Shown here: piece by piece, positions 53,347 through 63,439 of the stretch
Numbering within the stretch: the stretch's first letter is position 1
Layout of the letters: each line of letters opens with the position of its first letter
Notes under the pieces: generated by a model
Told to the model about the DNA's origin: nothing
Databases searched by the model: none
What the model saw: only the letters and a program-made list of their open reading frames with translations
From: Paraburkholderia tagetis
GTDB taxonomy: Bacteria > Pseudomonadota > Gammaproteobacteria > Burkholderiales > Burkholderiaceae
DNA length: 64,000 nt
Reading direction: 5' to 3'
Assembly: GCF_022213065.1 (NCBI RefSeq)
Contig: NZ_JAKLJA010000001.1
Location: forward strand, 186,001 to 250,000
Program-made: the position numbers and the translations under genes

Positions 53347-54231
53347 TTAATCGATGCAAGTCTCGATCAAATCGGCAAACGCACGCTTGAGCGCACTGTC
53401 CAGATGTACGTAGGCAAGTCCAATACCGGTACGGGGACTGTCAAGGTCGAGTGGCCTTGCCGTGACGTTGGGCGGCAGGGCGATTGCCGCTTGCGCCGGA
53501 ATCACGCCAATTCCGAGCCCTGCCGCAACAAGCGCAAGCATCGTGGTGAATTCCCCGAGTTCCCTTTCGATCTGAAGGGTCACGCCTTGCTGACTGAAGG
53601 CCACAAGAATCTCGTCATGAAAGCCAGGCGCATATCGGCGTGCAAGCATGAAGACGGGGCGCCCGTGCAGGTCGCCAGGACGTATGAGCTTCAAGCGTGA
53701 GAGCGCATGACGTGCAGGCACGGCCACGACGAAGGACTCCTCCAGCACCATGCGCGTTACAACGCCTCCACCCTGTGTGGGGAGCCGTATCAGGCCGAAA
53801 TCGAGCTTGTTGTCGTGCAGCGCTGCAACCTGATCGGGCGTGGGCATGTCCTTCAGTTCCAGCGTGACGCGTGGATAGCGCTCATGCATTGCGCGCATGA
53901 GGGCGGGCAGCAGCTTCGGCAGCACGGAGGATACGAACGCAATCCGCAGCGTGCCGATTTCACCCTGGGCCGCGAGGCGCGCCGTCTGCTCCGCACGTTG
54001 TGCCTGATGAAGTGTCGCGCGTGCTTCGGGCAGGAATAACACGCCCGTCTCCGAGAGTGCGACCTTGTGGCGGTCGCGCTCAAACAGACGAACCTGAAGT
54101 TCTTCTTCAAGCGCTTTGATCTGCATGCTGAGCGCGGGCTGCACGATGCACAGCCGCTCTGCCGCGCGGCCGAAATGCAACTCTTCCGCCAGCGCGACGA
54201 ATGCGCGTAGATGTTTCAGCTCCATAGTCAT
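53347..54231 (-). CDS. LysR-family regulator
   Basis: The 294-residue protein has the helix-turn-helix HFGRAAERLCIVQPALSMQI and the effector domain with DNKLDFGLIRLPTQGGG. It begins MTMELKHLRAF, with MELK at 54225 as an alternative start. The HFGRAAERLxxxQPALS form belongs to the BenM/CatM/CbbR-like branch that responds to aromatic or carboxylic acids. It is divergent from the SDR-to-MFS cluster and is its probable activator. Confidence 0.87.
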   Translation of the reverse strand: MTMELKHLRAFVALAEELHFGRAAERLCIVQPALSMQIKALEEELQVRLFERDRHKVALSETGVLFLPEARATLHQAQRAEQTARLAAQGEIGTLRIAFVSSVLPKLLPALMRAMHERYPRVTLELKDMPTPDQVAALHDNKLDFGLIRLPTQGGGVVTRMVLEESFVVAVPARHALSRLKLIRPGDLHGRPVFMLARRYAPGFHDEILVAFSQQGVTLQIERELGEFTTMLALVAAGLGIGVIPAQAAIALPPNVTARPLDLDSPRTGIGLAYVHLDSALKRAFADLIETCID

Positions 54232-54402
54232 CCCTAACCGTCTGCCCGGATCGCGTGACCGGACTTGCGTGCAGTTTCCCCGTAATCACGTTTCATGATA
54301 ACAGCGTCACGAAAGACTATTGGCACGCTTTCTGGCATTGCGGTGAAGTACATGTCATGGAGGAACGGCGTGAATTCGATAATTTCGTGCGCCGCATATG
54401 TC

Positions 54403-55179
54403 ATGACGAATGGACCACTCGAACTATTCAATCTGGCCGGCCGGCGCGCATTGATTACCGGATCGGGCCGCGGCATCGGGCTGGCGCTCGCGCGTGGGCT
54501 CGCCCGCGCGGGGGCAGCCGTCGTCATCAATGCCCGCGATCACGAAAGTGCCGGAGCGGCCCTTAGCCTTTTGCGCGAAGAAGGGCTCGACGCGACGGCC
54601 GCGCTCTTCGACGTGACGCAAGCCAACGATGTCGCGGCCGCGGTCGATGCACTCGAGGCGCAAACCGGTCCCATCGACATTCTGGTGAACAACGCAGGCA
54701 TCCAGCGCCGCGCACTGCTCGAGTCATTTGCAGCGCGCGACTGGAGCGAACTCATGAGCGTGAATCTGGACGGCGTATTCCATGTCTCGCAGGCCGTCGC
54801 GCGTCACATGCTGCAGCGTGCGCGCGGCAAGATCATCAACATCTGCTCGGTGCAAAGCGAACTGGCAAGGCCGACCATCGCGCCCTATGCCGCCACCAAA
54901 GGCGCGGTGCGCATGCTGACCAAAGGAATGTGCGCCGACTGGGCACGCCACGGCATTCAGGTCAACGCCATTGCGCCAGGCTACTTTGCGACCGACCTCA
55001 ATCGCACGCTCGTCGACGATCGCGAGTTCTCGGCGTGGCTGTGCAAGCGGACGCCAGCCGGACGCTGGGGCGACGTCGATGAGCTGTGCGGCGCTGCCGT
55101 TTTTCTTGCCTCCGACGCTTCGAGCTTCGTGAATGGGCAGACACTCTTTGTCGACGGCGGCCTGACCAGCGTGGTCTGA
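54403..55179 (+). CDS. Short-chain dehydrogenase, gluconate 5-dehydrogenase-like
   Basis: I chose ATG 54403 (258 residues, the family length); the frame extends to 54295. The cofactor site is ALITGSGRGIGLALARGLA, the NAG motif is LVNNAGIQRR, and the active site has ICSVQSE Ser and YAATKGAV Tyr/Lys. The start LFNLAGRRALITG and IQRR after the NAG motif are typical of gluconate 5-dehydrogenase/IdnO-type enzymes that interconvert 5-ketogluconate and gluconate. First gene of the cluster controlled by the divergent LysR gene. Confidence 0.83.
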   Translation: MTNGPLELFNLAGRRALITGSGRGIGLALARGLARAGAAVVINARDHESAGAALSLLREEGLDATAALFDVTQANDVAAAVDALEAQTGPIDILVNNAGIQRRALLESFAARDWSELMSVNLDGVFHVSQAVARHMLQRARGKIINICSVQSELARPTIAPYAATKGAVRMLTKGMCADWARHGIQVNAIAPGYFATDLNRTLVDDREFSAWLCKRTPAGRWGDVDELCGAAVFLASDASSFVNGQTLFVDGGLTSVV

Positions 55180-55255
55180 CGAGCGCGCTAAGCGACATAA
55201 ACCCGCGACAAAGATGAAGATCATCGACGAACAATAGAGACAGGAGACATCAGAC

Positions 55256-56443
55256 ATGCATTCTTGCGTGACGCGTAGCCGCCATATCCGCGCGCTGACC
55301 GGTATTGCTTTCACACTCGCCACCTGTTGCGCCCATGCCTCCGACTGGATCGTGTCGGGCAATGACGGCAAATATCAGCGCGTGGAAGGGCGCGATACCT
55401 ATCCCCCCGATCCTCGTCCGGATACGCTGACGTTGCTCGATGCCAGTCGCTTTCCGCCGAAGGTGACTGCCGAGGTCGAGGTCGAGAACGGCATTCAAGG
55501 GCCGCCGCAGGCCGTCGCCATCACGCCGGATGCCGCGCTCGCGCTCGTTGGCGCGCCAACGCGCTACGACCGGGACGCGAAGAAACTGCTGATGGACACG
55601 TTCGTGCAGGTCGTCGATCTGCGGGCATCGCCGCCCTCCGTCACCCGGCTCGATATCGGAAGCCACCCGCAAGGCATCGCGATCGACCGCAGCGGCCATC
55701 GCGCACTCATAGCCTGTGTCGATGGCAGCGTGGTGGTGCTCGGCATCGAAGGCAATCGCGCAACGATCGTCGAGACGCTGAAGATCGCCAAAAAGCGACT
55801 GGCGGGTGTGAGCTTCACGCACGACGGACGACACGCGCTTGTTTCGTTGCGAGACGAACAGGGCGTGGCCGTGCTCGACGTCGCCCAAGACCACGTGACC
55901 GACAGTGGCGTGCGGCTCGCGAGCGGCGTGGCGCCTTATACCGTCGACGTGTCCAGTGACGGCAAGTGGGCCGTCGTGAGCGATGTCGGTCTCGCGGGAC
56001 TGCCGTCATACGCGGGCAAGCTGGCAGGCGATGCCGACACCATCACGCTCATCGACGTATCCCACGAACCGTTTCGCGCCGTTCAGCATGTGAGCGTCCC
56101 GTCGCTGCCGGAAGGCGTCTCGATCTCGCCAGACGGCAAGTGGATCGGTGTGCAGGCGATGGACGGCTCGAATCTCACGCCCGACAACCCCGGTCGTCAT
56201 GCGCGCGGCAAGGTCCTGCTGTTCGCGATCCGCGACGGGCAGGCGGTGAAAGTGTCGGAGGCACCCGGCGGCGAAGCGGCACAAGGCATTGTGTTCACGG
56301 CGGACAGCAAGCATCTGATCGTCCAGTTCAACGTCGAGAAGCAACTTGCACTGTATGCGGTGAACGGCGGACATCTGCGCGACACGGGGGCGCGAATCGC
56401 ACTCACGGGCGGTCCGTCGTCGCTTCGCACGACTCCGCGCTAA
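55256..56443 (+). CDS. Exported beta-propeller protein, YncE-like
   Basis: The 395-residue protein has a signal peptide (residues about 1-28, ending CAHAS) and repeated blades with the signature HPQGIAIDRSGHRALI, GVSFTHDGRHALVSL, LPEGVSISPDGKWIGVQ and AAQGIVFTADSKHLIVQF. It is a seven-blade-type WD40/YVTN propeller of the YncE kind, located in the periplasm. Its role is unknown; in this cluster it may bind or handle the sugar acid or a quinoprotein. A ribosome site CAGGAGA precedes the ATG. Confidence 0.77.
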   Translation: MHSCVTRSRHIRALTGIAFTLATCCAHASDWIVSGNDGKYQRVEGRDTYPPDPRPDTLTLLDASRFPPKVTAEVEVENGIQGPPQAVAITPDAALALVGAPTRYDRDAKKLLMDTFVQVVDLRASPPSVTRLDIGSHPQGIAIDRSGHRALIACVDGSVVVLGIEGNRATIVETLKIAKKRLAGVSFTHDGRHALVSLRDEQGVAVLDVAQDHVTDSGVRLASGVAPYTVDVSSDGKWAVVSDVGLAGLPSYAGKLAGDADTITLIDVSHEPFRAVQHVSVPSLPEGVSISPDGKWIGVQAMDGSNLTPDNPGRHARGKVLLFAIRDGQAVKVSEAPGGEAAQGIVFTADSKHLIVQFNVEKQLALYAVNGGHLRDTGARIALTGGPSSLRTTPR

Positions 56444-56571
56444 TCCTTCATCGACCTCACTAACGACAGAATGAACATGTATATGGCCATTTCGATAAAC
56501 GAATGGCGTGGCGCACGCCGATGCCTTTGCGACGCGCTGAGAGCCGTCCCACAATCGACGGAGGATGGACG

Positions 56572-57555
56572 ATGAACGCCGCACGAAAACACGTGGTCGT
56601 GTTTCGCAAGATTCCCGACGCTCTGCTCGAGCGTATCGTCGCGCGTCACGACGTAGTGATCGCCGACCCGAGACGTGCCGACGAGTTGCCCCGGTTTCGC
56701 GATGCGCTGCGTGACGCAAGCGGCCTGATCGGGTCGAGCTTCAAGCTCGGCGCTTCCGAGCTCCGCGAAGCCCACAACTTGCGGGTCATTTCGAGCATTT
56801 CGGTAGGCGTCGACAACTATGAACTGCCTTTCCTCAAGCAACGTGGCATCACGCTGTGCCATACGCCAGGCGTGCTGACGGAAACGACAGCCGACACGAT
56901 ATTCGCACTCGTCATGGCGGCATCGCGGCGGCTTGTCGAACTGTCGAATCATGTACGCGAAGGCCACTGGACCCGCAACATTGGAGACGACCTGTTCGGA
57001 TGGGATGTCCACGGCAAGACGCTCGGCATACTGGGCTTTGGCCGGATCGGCCAGGCCGTGGCGCGGCGCGCCGCGCTTGGCTTCAACATGCCCGTGATTT
57101 TTCACGATCCGTTCGACGTGGCCGTGCCCGAAGCCCTCGCAGGACGCGCGCAGCGTGCGTCGTTCGACGATGTGCTGGCGCGCGCCGATATCGTGGCGCT
57201 GACGCTACCGCTCTCCGAGGAGACACGCGGTCTCATGGACGCCCAGGCGTTCGCGAAGATGAAGTCTGGTGCGATCTTCGTCAACGGCTCGCGCGGCCCG
57301 ATCGTGCGTGAGGACGCGCTCCTTGCGGCGCTCGATAGCGCTCACTTGCGTGCAGCAGCGCTCGACGTGTTTGCCGTTGAACCGCTGCCGCTCGATTCAC
57401 CGCTTCGCAACCATCCGAAGGTCACGCCGCTGCCGCATATTGGCTCGGCGACTCACGAGACGCGTCGTGCGATGGCAGAACTCGCGACTGAAAACTTGCT
57501 GCGCGTGCTCGATGGCGCCGCGCCGGTGTCGGCATTCGACCTGTCGAAAATCTGA
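56572..57555 (+). CDS. D-isomer 2-hydroxyacid dehydrogenase, 2-ketogluconate/glyoxylate reductase-like
   Basis: ATG 56572 (GGAGG upstream) gives 327 residues. The NAD(P) site is GKTLGILGFGRIGQAVARRA; catalytic Arg is in VNGSRGPIV, Glu in VFAVEPLP and His in PHIGSATHETR. The form is that of GhrB/TkrA, which reduces 2-keto-D-gluconate, hydroxypyruvate and glyoxylate with NADPH. Together with the 5-dehydrogenase upstream it would funnel both ketogluconates to gluconate. Confidence 0.87.
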   Translation: MNAARKHVVVFRKIPDALLERIVARHDVVIADPRRADELPRFRDALRDASGLIGSSFKLGASELREAHNLRVISSISVGVDNYELPFLKQRGITLCHTPGVLTETTADTIFALVMAASRRLVELSNHVREGHWTRNIGDDLFGWDVHGKTLGILGFGRIGQAVARRAALGFNMPVIFHDPFDVAVPEALAGRAQRASFDDVLARADIVALTLPLSEETRGLMDAQAFAKMKSGAIFVNGSRGPIVREDALLAALDSAHLRAAALDVFAVEPLPLDSPLRNHPKVTPLPHIGSATHETRRAMAELATENLLRVLDGAAPVSAFDLSKI

Positions 57556-57568
57556 CTGAATACCCATC

Positions 57569-58420
57569 ATGTCTCATTCGATTCCCACACTGTGCGGCTC
57601 GCTCGCGGGCCAGCCATTTACCTTCAATGTGAAGGTGCATAACGCAGCCTATCGTGCGCTTGGCGTCGACTACACGTTCGTGAGCTTCGGCGTGGATGAC
57701 GCGGCGCTCGGCGTTCAGGCGATACGCACGCTCGGCATACGCGGCATGAATGTGACGATGCCGCACAAGCAGGCGGTCATCGCTCACCTCGATGCCCTCG
57801 ATGAGACCGCGCGCGAGATCGGTGCGGTCAATACGATCGATAACCGCAACGGCTATCTCACCGGCTACAACACGGATTGCACGGGTGCCGTGCGCGCGCT
57901 TGAAGAAGCGACGCCGCTTGCAGGCCAGCGTATCGCGTTGCTCGGCGCGGGCGGTGCTGCGCGCGCGATCGCATGGGGTGCGAAACGCGCGGGTGCCGTG
58001 GTGACGGTGTTCAACCGGACAGCGTCCCGTGGCGAGGCGCTCGCCAGTGACTTCGGCATTGCATTCGGCGGCAGCCTTGCCGACTTCGAGCCCGGCGATT
58101 TCGACGGTGTGGTCAACGCGACGGCGGCGGGTTTTCGCGCGCCGGACGTCAACCCATTGGTGGCGCGGCAACTTCAATCCCATCTCTTCGTGATGGACGC
58201 TGCGTTTTTACCGGTGCGCACGAAATTGATTCGCGATGCAGCCGCGATCGGATGCCGTGTCGTCGACGGCACACGAATGTTGCTGCATCAGTTCTGCGGA
58301 CAGATCGAGCTGTACACGGGCAAGCCGGCGCCGCTCGATGTCATGAGCGTCGCCCTGCTCGACGAGATAGAGCGGGTGGAAGCACTCGCAGCGTCGCAGA
58401 GCGCAACAAGCGAAGCATAA
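57569..58420 (+). CDS. Shikimate/quinate dehydrogenase-like enzyme (AroE family)
   Basis: The 283-residue protein is an AroE-family enzyme: NVTMPHKQAVI contains the catalytic Lys, GAVNTI and GYNTDCTGAVRAL the substrate residues including the Asp, and RIALLGAGGAARAI the NAD(P) site. The N-terminus (GSLAGQPFTFNVKVHNAAYR) departs from the normal SPxxHN motif of housekeeping AroE, so it is a secondary enzyme, acting on shikimate, quinate or another polyol acid. It starts 13 bases after the 2-hydroxyacid dehydrogenase gene. Confidence 0.83.
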   Translation: MSHSIPTLCGSLAGQPFTFNVKVHNAAYRALGVDYTFVSFGVDDAALGVQAIRTLGIRGMNVTMPHKQAVIAHLDALDETAREIGAVNTIDNRNGYLTGYNTDCTGAVRALEEATPLAGQRIALLGAGGAARAIAWGAKRAGAVVTVFNRTASRGEALASDFGIAFGGSLADFEPGDFDGVVNATAAGFRAPDVNPLVARQLQSHLFVMDAAFLPVRTKLIRDAAAIGCRVVDGTRMLLHQFCGQIELYTGKPAPLDVMSVALLDEIERVEALAASQSATSEA

Positions 58421-58531
58421 AGAGGGGATGCAACCGGAGCCTCACGTCAGAGGAGGCTGGTCAACGGCATCGACGACAACCCGCGCCGTGCGCATGGCAC
58501 GGTCGCGGCCTGGAGATTTGAAGGAGACGAA

Positions 58532-59962
58532 ATGAAGCATCAGCATTCCATTGCGGCCGAACCGGCCATCAGCGCGCGCCCGTCAATGGCCGGCGAAAGC
58601 GCAAGCCGCTATGACGTTACGACTGCCGATCTGTATCGGGCTGCGTGGGCGGCCTCGATCGGCAGCGCGCTCGAGTACTACGACTTCGCGCTGTACAACC
58701 TCGCGTCCGCATTGATATTTGGCCGCTTGTTCTTTCCGTCGAGCGATCCTGCGATGGGGCTGATTGCAAGTTTTGGCGCGTATTTTCTCGGCTTTGCCGT
58801 CCGGCCTGTTGGCGGGGTCATATTCGGCGCGCTCGGCGACCGTTACGGACGCAAATTCGTGCTGATGGCGACGATCTTGATAATGGGCATCGCCAGTACG
58901 TTGATCGGCGTTCTGCCCACCTACGCGAGTGCGGGCATCTGGGCGCCGCTCCTGCTCATCGGCTGCCGTCTGTTGCAGGGGCTCGGCGCTGGCGCGGAGC
59001 AGGCGGGTGCCGCCGTACTGATGGCGGAATACGCACCCGCGAAGCGCCGTGGCTACTTCGCTGCGCTGCCGTTCATGGGCGTGCTGCTCGGCACCGTGAT
59101 GGCGGCGGCGATTTACTTCGCACTGGTGCGCGTCGAAGACCTTTCGCAATCGTGGCTGTGGCGCGTCCCATTCCTGTTGAGCGCCGTCATCATTGTGGTT
59201 GCGATCTGGATCCGCCTGCGGCTCAAGGAGTCGCCGTCGTTCTCGAAACTCGAAGCCCGTCACCAGGTGAAGGACAGCCCGTTGACACATCTGATGCGGC
59301 ACTCGAAGCCGATGGTGCTGAAAGTGATCGGCCTGCGCATGGCGGAGAATGGCGGCTCGTCGATTTACCAGTCGCTTGCGATCAGCTATATCGCCACTGC
59401 GACCGGCCTGCACGGACAGATTGGCGCCGTCGCGCTGCTGCTGGCCGGTGTGTCGGGCGCGATCATCATCCCATTGGCGGGCATGCTGAGTGACCGCTTC
59501 GGTCGCGTGCGCGTCTATCGTGCCTTCGCGCTCTATCAACTGTTTCTCGCGTTTCCGACCTGGTGGGTGCTGAGCCTGGGCAATGCAGCCGCGAGCATCA
59601 CGATGCTATGTGTCGCTCTCGCCGGTGTGTGGGGTATGTTCGCTACGCAGGGCGCGTTTCTTCCCGAGCTCTTTGGTGCGCAGCATCGCTATGCAGGCGT
59701 GGCCGTCGGACGCGAGTTGTCGGCTGTTGTCGCGGGCGGCGTGGCGCCGCTCATCGGCGCGTCGATTATCGCGTGGGCGACGACCCATTGGGGTGGAAAG
59801 GAAGGGACGATTCTTGCATGGATTCCGCTCGCCGCGTACGTCGCGATTCTGAGCCTGATCGGCGTGGTTACGACTTACTACCTGCCGGAAACGCGGGGAC
59901 GTGATCTCGATGACCTCCACGATGCCGTGCCTGCCACGGCCGCTACGCCTGCACATCAATGA
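58532..59962 (+). CDS. MFS transporter, metabolite:proton symporter (MHS) family
   Basis: The 476-residue protein has 12 probable helices and the MHS hallmarks: IGSALEYYDFALYNLASALI at helix 1, GVIFGALGDRYGRKFVLMAT at the helix 2-3 loop, CRLLQGLGAGAEQAGAAVLM in helix 4-5 and the C-terminal TYYLPETRGRDLDDL. MHS carriers import organic acids such as citrate, ketoglutarate, shikimate and quinate with protons. It ends the catabolic cluster and is the probable uptake step for its substrate. Confidence 0.87.
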   Translation: MKHQHSIAAEPAISARPSMAGESASRYDVTTADLYRAAWAASIGSALEYYDFALYNLASALIFGRLFFPSSDPAMGLIASFGAYFLGFAVRPVGGVIFGALGDRYGRKFVLMATILIMGIASTLIGVLPTYASAGIWAPLLLIGCRLLQGLGAGAEQAGAAVLMAEYAPAKRRGYFAALPFMGVLLGTVMAAAIYFALVRVEDLSQSWLWRVPFLLSAVIIVVAIWIRLRLKESPSFSKLEARHQVKDSPLTHLMRHSKPMVLKVIGLRMAENGGSSIYQSLAISYIATATGLHGQIGAVALLLAGVSGAIIIPLAGMLSDRFGRVRVYRAFALYQLFLAFPTWWVLSLGNAAASITMLCVALAGVWGMFATQGAFLPELFGAQHRYAGVAVGRELSAVVAGGVAPLIGASIIAWATTHWGGKEGTILAWIPLAAYVAILSLIGVVTTYYLPETRGRDLDDLHDAVPATAATPAHQ

Positions 59963-59968
59963 CGGATA

Positions 59969-59988
59969 CGCTGGCCGCGAGGCCAGCG
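59969..59988 (+). terminator. Hairpin after the MHS carrier
   Basis: CGCTGGCC-GCGA-GGCCAGCG is a perfect 8-bp stem with a stable GNRA tetraloop, 6 bases past the stop. The following sequence is not T-rich, so it may be a weak or factor-assisted terminator. Confidence 0.5.
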
Positions 59989-60190
59989 TTGAACACCTGG
60001 CCGCGTTCGACTGGGACCGGATGGCGGGCAGCCAACGAGTCGCCATATCCTGGACTTTCATGCGAGCGGCGTCAGCGCTGTCGAAAAGGCTGACGTTTTC
60101 AAGCTTCGCCGAATTGCATAGCGGAGTTGCAAGTGGGCTCGTTTCAGCCGCTGCCTGAACCCATCCAGGCCGGTCGTCGATAAAGACGAT

Positions 60191-61390
60191 TCAGACACCG
60201 GAAACACGGCGGGAATTCCTTTCGTTGCGAAACACCAGTTGCTGCACGGCGGGGGGCAAGCCCAGTGCTTCTGTGCGAGCATTGACGATGACACCGTGAT
60301 GCGGGGATTTTCCGCATACGGGATCGGCATTGGCGGCATTGCCCGTTAGCATGAAGGCCTGGCAACGGCAGCCGCCGAAGTCCTCGTCCTTTTCGCTACA
60401 CGACCGACATGGCTCGGGCATCCAGTCGCGCCCACGGTAACGGTTGAAGCCGAACGACTCGTACCAGATGTGGCGCAGATCGTGATCGCGCACGTTGGGG
60501 AATGTGATCGGCAACTGCCTCGCGCCGTGGCACGGCAATGCGGTCCCGTCTGGCGTGACGGTCAGAAACAGACTGCCCCAGCCGCTCATGCACGGTTTGG
60601 GTCGTTCCTCATAATAGTCGGGCATCACGAAGATGAGCTTGCACGGATGGCCCTCGGCCGCGAGCCGTGCACGGTATTCGTTCGTTATACGCTCGGCGCG
60701 CGCGAGTTGTTCGCGGGTCGGCAGGAGGCCGGCGCGGTTCAGGTAGGCCCAGCCATAGAACTGGCAGGTGGCCAGCTCCACGAAATCGGCGTCGAGTGCG
60801 ATGCATAACTCAATGATTCGCTCGATATGATCGATGTTGTGCCGATGGATCACGAAGTTCAGCACCATCGGATAGCCATGCGCCTTGACGGCGCGGGCCA
60901 TTGCGAGTTTTTGTGCAAACGCTTTGTGCGAGTTGGCGAGCATGTTGTTGATCTGCTCGTCGCTCGACTGGAAGCTAATCTGGATATGATCGAGCCCGGC
61001 ACGCTGAAAGTCCGCGATCTTTTGCTCCGTCAAGCCGATGCCGGAGGTGATCAGGTTGGTGTAGTAGCCGAGCCGTCGCGCCTCGCCGATCAATTCAGGA
61101 AGATCTGTGCGTACCAGTGGCTCTCCGCCCGAAAAGCCGATTTGCGCAGCCCCTAGCTGCCGCCCTTCAGTGATAACACCCAACCATTCGTCTGTGGTGA
61201 GTTCGGCGCCTTGAAGTGCGAAATCCAGTGGGTTCGAGCAGTACGGGCATTGCAGCGGACAGCGGTAGGTTAGCTCTGCGAGTAGCCAGAGTGGCAACCC
61301 GACGGTTTCGCTGGGCGACGGCGGCTGTTGCGGCGTTTGCCGCATTTTTGCGGCTGCGTCGTCAAGCGAATTCGATCCAGTGCTTTGCAT
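60191..61390 (-). CDS. pqqE: PQQ biosynthesis radical SAM enzyme
   Basis: The ATG at 61390 is preceded by GGAGG with a 6-base gap, although it overlaps pqqD by 29 bases; this gives 399 residues. The radical SAM cluster is RCPLQCPYC (Cys 44, 48, 51), and the C-terminal SPASM region has the auxiliary-cluster cysteines ([36 protein letters not shown]). PqqE joins Glu and Tyr side chains of PqqA by a carbon-carbon bond, the first step of PQQ synthesis, with PqqD as chaperone. Last gene of the pqqABCDE operon. Confidence 0.95.
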   Translation of the reverse strand: MQSTGSNSLDDAAAKMRQTPQQPPSPSETVGLPLWLLAELTYRCPLQCPYCSNPLDFALQGAELTTDEWLGVITEGRQLGAAQIGFSGGEPLVRTDLPELIGEARRLGYYTNLITSGIGLTEQKIADFQRAGLDHIQISFQSSDEQINNMLANSHKAFAQKLAMARAVKAHGYPMVLNFVIHRHNIDHIERIIELCIALDADFVELATCQFYGWAYLNRAGLLPTREQLARAERITNEYRARLAAEGHPCKLIFVMPDYYEERPKPCMSGWGSLFLTVTPDGTALPCHGARQLPITFPNVRDHDLRHIWYESFGFNRYRGRDWMPEPCRSCSEKDEDFGGCRCQAFMLTGNAANADPVCGKSPHHGVIVNARTEALGLPPAVQQLVFRNERNSRRVSGV

Positions 61391-61640
61391 GGGCAACCTC
61401 CATGAACTGCTCGACATCCTCGGCGAGTTCGGGGACGCCAGGGTATTGCTGGCTGAGCTGCGCGATAATTTCAACGACGCTGCGCAGGCCGTTGATCAGA
61501 GAGCCGATTGCAGCGGCACTTTCATTGAGTTTGACCATGCCCTCGGGGTACAGCACGACGTGGGCGTTCTGCGCCGGCTCAAACTGAAAACGATAGCCGC
61601 GTCGCCAATCCGGGATTCGGGTGCGATCGAAACTCATCAT
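61362..61640 (-). CDS. pqqD: PQQ biosynthesis peptide chaperone
   Basis: The 92-residue protein ([20 protein letters not shown], then [20 protein letters not shown]) has the PqqD/RRE fold that binds the PqqA peptide and delivers it to PqqE. The start overlaps the stop of pqqC (ATGA); ATG 61637 is an equally possible start. The gene runs 29 bases into pqqE. Confidence 0.93.
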   Translation of the reverse strand: MMSFDRTRIPDWRRGYRFQFEPAQNAHVVLYPEGMVKLNESAAAIGSLINGLRSVVEIIAQLSQQYPGVPELAEDVEQFMEVAHAKHWIEFA

Positions 61641-62386
61641 GCGATCCCTCCGTGCCAGACCCGTTGATCCGTCACGGTGTGGTAAGGGGGGCGGTGCAGT
61701 TCGTAAGCCATCGACATGGCGTCCAGCATTGTCCACAGGACGTCGAGCTTGAATTGCAGGATCTCCAGCGCGCGTTGCTGGCTTTCGTACGTCGTGTAGT
61801 GGGCGAGCGTGATCTGCAGGCCGTGTTCAACGTCGCGGCGGGCCTGGCCGAGTCTCGTGCGGAAGTACTCGTATCCATGCGGGTCGATCCATGGGTAGTG
61901 CTGCGGCCAGGTATCGAGCCGCGACTGGTGAATCTGCGGCGCGAATAGTTCCGTAAGTGAGCTGCTAGCCGCCTCCTGCCACGTCGCTCGCCGCGCGAAG
62001 TTGACATAGGCATCCACGGCGAAGCGCACGCCGGGCAGCACCAGTTCCTCTGAACGGAGTTGGTCAGCATCAAGGCCAACGGCGTCGCCGAGCCGTAGCC
62101 ACGCCTGAATGCCGCCGTCGTGGCCAGCTACGCCGTCGTGGTCGAGCAGGCGCTGGACCCACTTGCGGCGCACGTCGCGGTCCCCGCAGTTAGCGAGAAT
62201 CGCCGCGTCCTTCAGCGGGATATTGGTCTGGTAGTAGAAGCGATTGGCGACCCACCCCTGGATCTGCTCGCGTGTTGCGCGTCCTTCGTACATCGCGACG
62301 TGATACGGGTGGTGGATATGGTAGTACGCGCCCTTGGCACGCAATGCCTGTTCGAACTGCTCGGGAGAAAGGGCCGATGGGTTCAT
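61637..62386 (-). CDS. pqqC: Pyrroloquinoline-quinone synthase
   Basis: The 249-residue all-helical protein has PqqC landmarks: [20 protein letters not shown] near the N-terminus, [20 protein letters not shown] in the active site and [20 protein letters not shown] in the middle. It carries out the final ring closure and eight-electron oxidation to PQQ with oxygen and no metal. Length is normal. Confidence 0.95.
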   Translation of the reverse strand: MNPSALSPEQFEQALRAKGAYYHIHHPYHVAMYEGRATREQIQGWVANRFYYQTNIPLKDAAILANCGDRDVRRKWVQRLLDHDGVAGHDGGIQAWLRLGDAVGLDADQLRSEELVLPGVRFAVDAYVNFARRATWQEAASSSLTELFAPQIHQSRLDTWPQHYPWIDPHGYEYFRTRLGQARRDVEHGLQITLAHYTTYESQQRALEILQFKLDVLWTMLDAMSMAYELHRPPYHTVTDQRVWHGGIA

Positions 62387-62437
62387 CGAAAGGCTCCGGA
62401 AGATTCAATATCGCAGATCGAGCGATTGCTGCCGCTT

Positions 62438-63349
62438 TCAAAGGGTAATGCTCATGCCGTCGAATGCGACTTCGATACCGCGGCGTTTCAGTTCGGCCCG
62501 CTCGGGCGAATCCTCGTCGAGGATCGGATTGGTGTTGTTGATGTGAATGAGCACCTTGCGCGGCCGAGGGACATGTTCGAGCACTTCCAGCATGCCGCCC
62601 GCGCCACGCTGCGCGAGATGGCCCATTTCTCGTCCGGTGCGCGTGCCGACGCCGCGCTGCTGCATCTCGTCGTCGGTCCAGAGCGTGCCATCCACCAGGA
62701 GGCAATCAGCGTCCTCCATATGGCGCAGCAGCGCCATATCCACTTCGCCGAGGCCGGGCGCATAGAAGAGTTTGCCGCCAGAGCGCTGGTCCTCGACGAG
62801 CAGGCCAATGTTGTCACCTGGATGCGGTTTGCTGCGATGCGGCGAGTAGGGCGGCGCCGAACTGTGCAGCGTCAGCGGCTGGAAGACCAGGCTGGCGCAC
62901 GCGGGAATTGTGAAGCTGCGCCCAAGCTCGATCCGATGCCGCCGTAGGCCGCCATTCCAGTGCTCCAATATGTTGAAGAGTGGGAAACCGGTTGTCAGGT
63001 CTTCGTAGACCATATCGGTACACCAGACGTCGAGCGGACAGCCTTCGCGCAAGCTGAGAAGACCTGCTGTATGGTCGATCTGGCTGTCCATCAGCACGAT
63101 CGCGCCGATGCCCGTGTCGCGCGGCGCACGGCCAGGCTGCATCGGCGTGAATCCGTGCAACTGGGCGCGAATATCCGGGGACGCGTTGCATATTATCCAC
63201 GTCGCGCCGTCGTCCGACAGCGCGATCGACGATTGAGTCCGAGGGAGCGCATTGACGCTGCCATTGCGAAAGCCGGCGCAGTTTGCGCAGTTGCAGTTCC
63301 ATTGTGGGAAGCCGCCGCCTGCGGCCGACCCGAGAATTTGAATGTGCAT
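62438..63349 (-). CDS. pqqB: PQQ biosynthesis protein B, metallo-beta-lactamase fold
   Basis: The 303-residue protein starts [20 protein letters not shown] followed by [10 protein letters not shown], the PqqB zinc-binding cysteine cluster. [14 protein letters not shown] carries the metal-ligand histidine/aspartate of the beta-lactamase fold, and [15 protein letters not shown] ends the domain. PqqB is thought to hydroxylate the Tyr part of the Glu-Tyr dipeptide. It follows the attenuator hairpin after pqqA. Confidence 0.95.
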   Translation of the reverse strand: MHIQILGSAAGGGFPQWNCNCANCAGFRNGSVNALPRTQSSIALSDDGATWIICNASPDIRAQLHGFTPMQPGRAPRDTGIGAIVLMDSQIDHTAGLLSLREGCPLDVWCTDMVYEDLTTGFPLFNILEHWNGGLRRHRIELGRSFTIPACASLVFQPLTLHSSAPPYSPHRSKPHPGDNIGLLVEDQRSGGKLFYAPGLGEVDMALLRHMEDADCLLVDGTLWTDDEMQQRGVGTRTGREMGHLAQRGAGGMLEVLEHVPRPRKVLIHINNTNPILDEDSPERAELKRRGIEVAFDGMSITL

Positions 63350-63391
63350 GCGTATCCGGGGATGGTGTATGAACTCCATGTGCGGAAGAAA

Positions 63392-63415
63392 AAAGCCCCG
63401 GTAGACCGAGGCTTT
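63392..63415 (-). terminator. Attenuator hairpin between pqqA and pqqB
   Basis: On the minus strand AAAGCC-T-CGGT-CT-ACCG-G-GGCTTT forms an 11-bp stem with one G-U pair, and a U run of six overlaps and follows the right arm (63394-63389). It lies 25 bases after the pqqA stop and 43 bases before the pqqB start. Partial termination here would give the excess of pqqA mRNA that is known for other pqq operons. Confidence 0.8.
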
Positions 63416-63439
63416 GGGGCAGATCGCGTGCAACTGGCA

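Noticed and set aside
54295..54402. N-terminal extension of the SDR gene
   Set aside because: SDRs begin shortly before the TGxxxGIG motif; the extension has no ribosome site or family match.
60058..60158. Short plus-strand frame after the MHS carrier
   Set aside because: No ribosome site, and it ends in sequence just outside pqqE without any recognisable motif.
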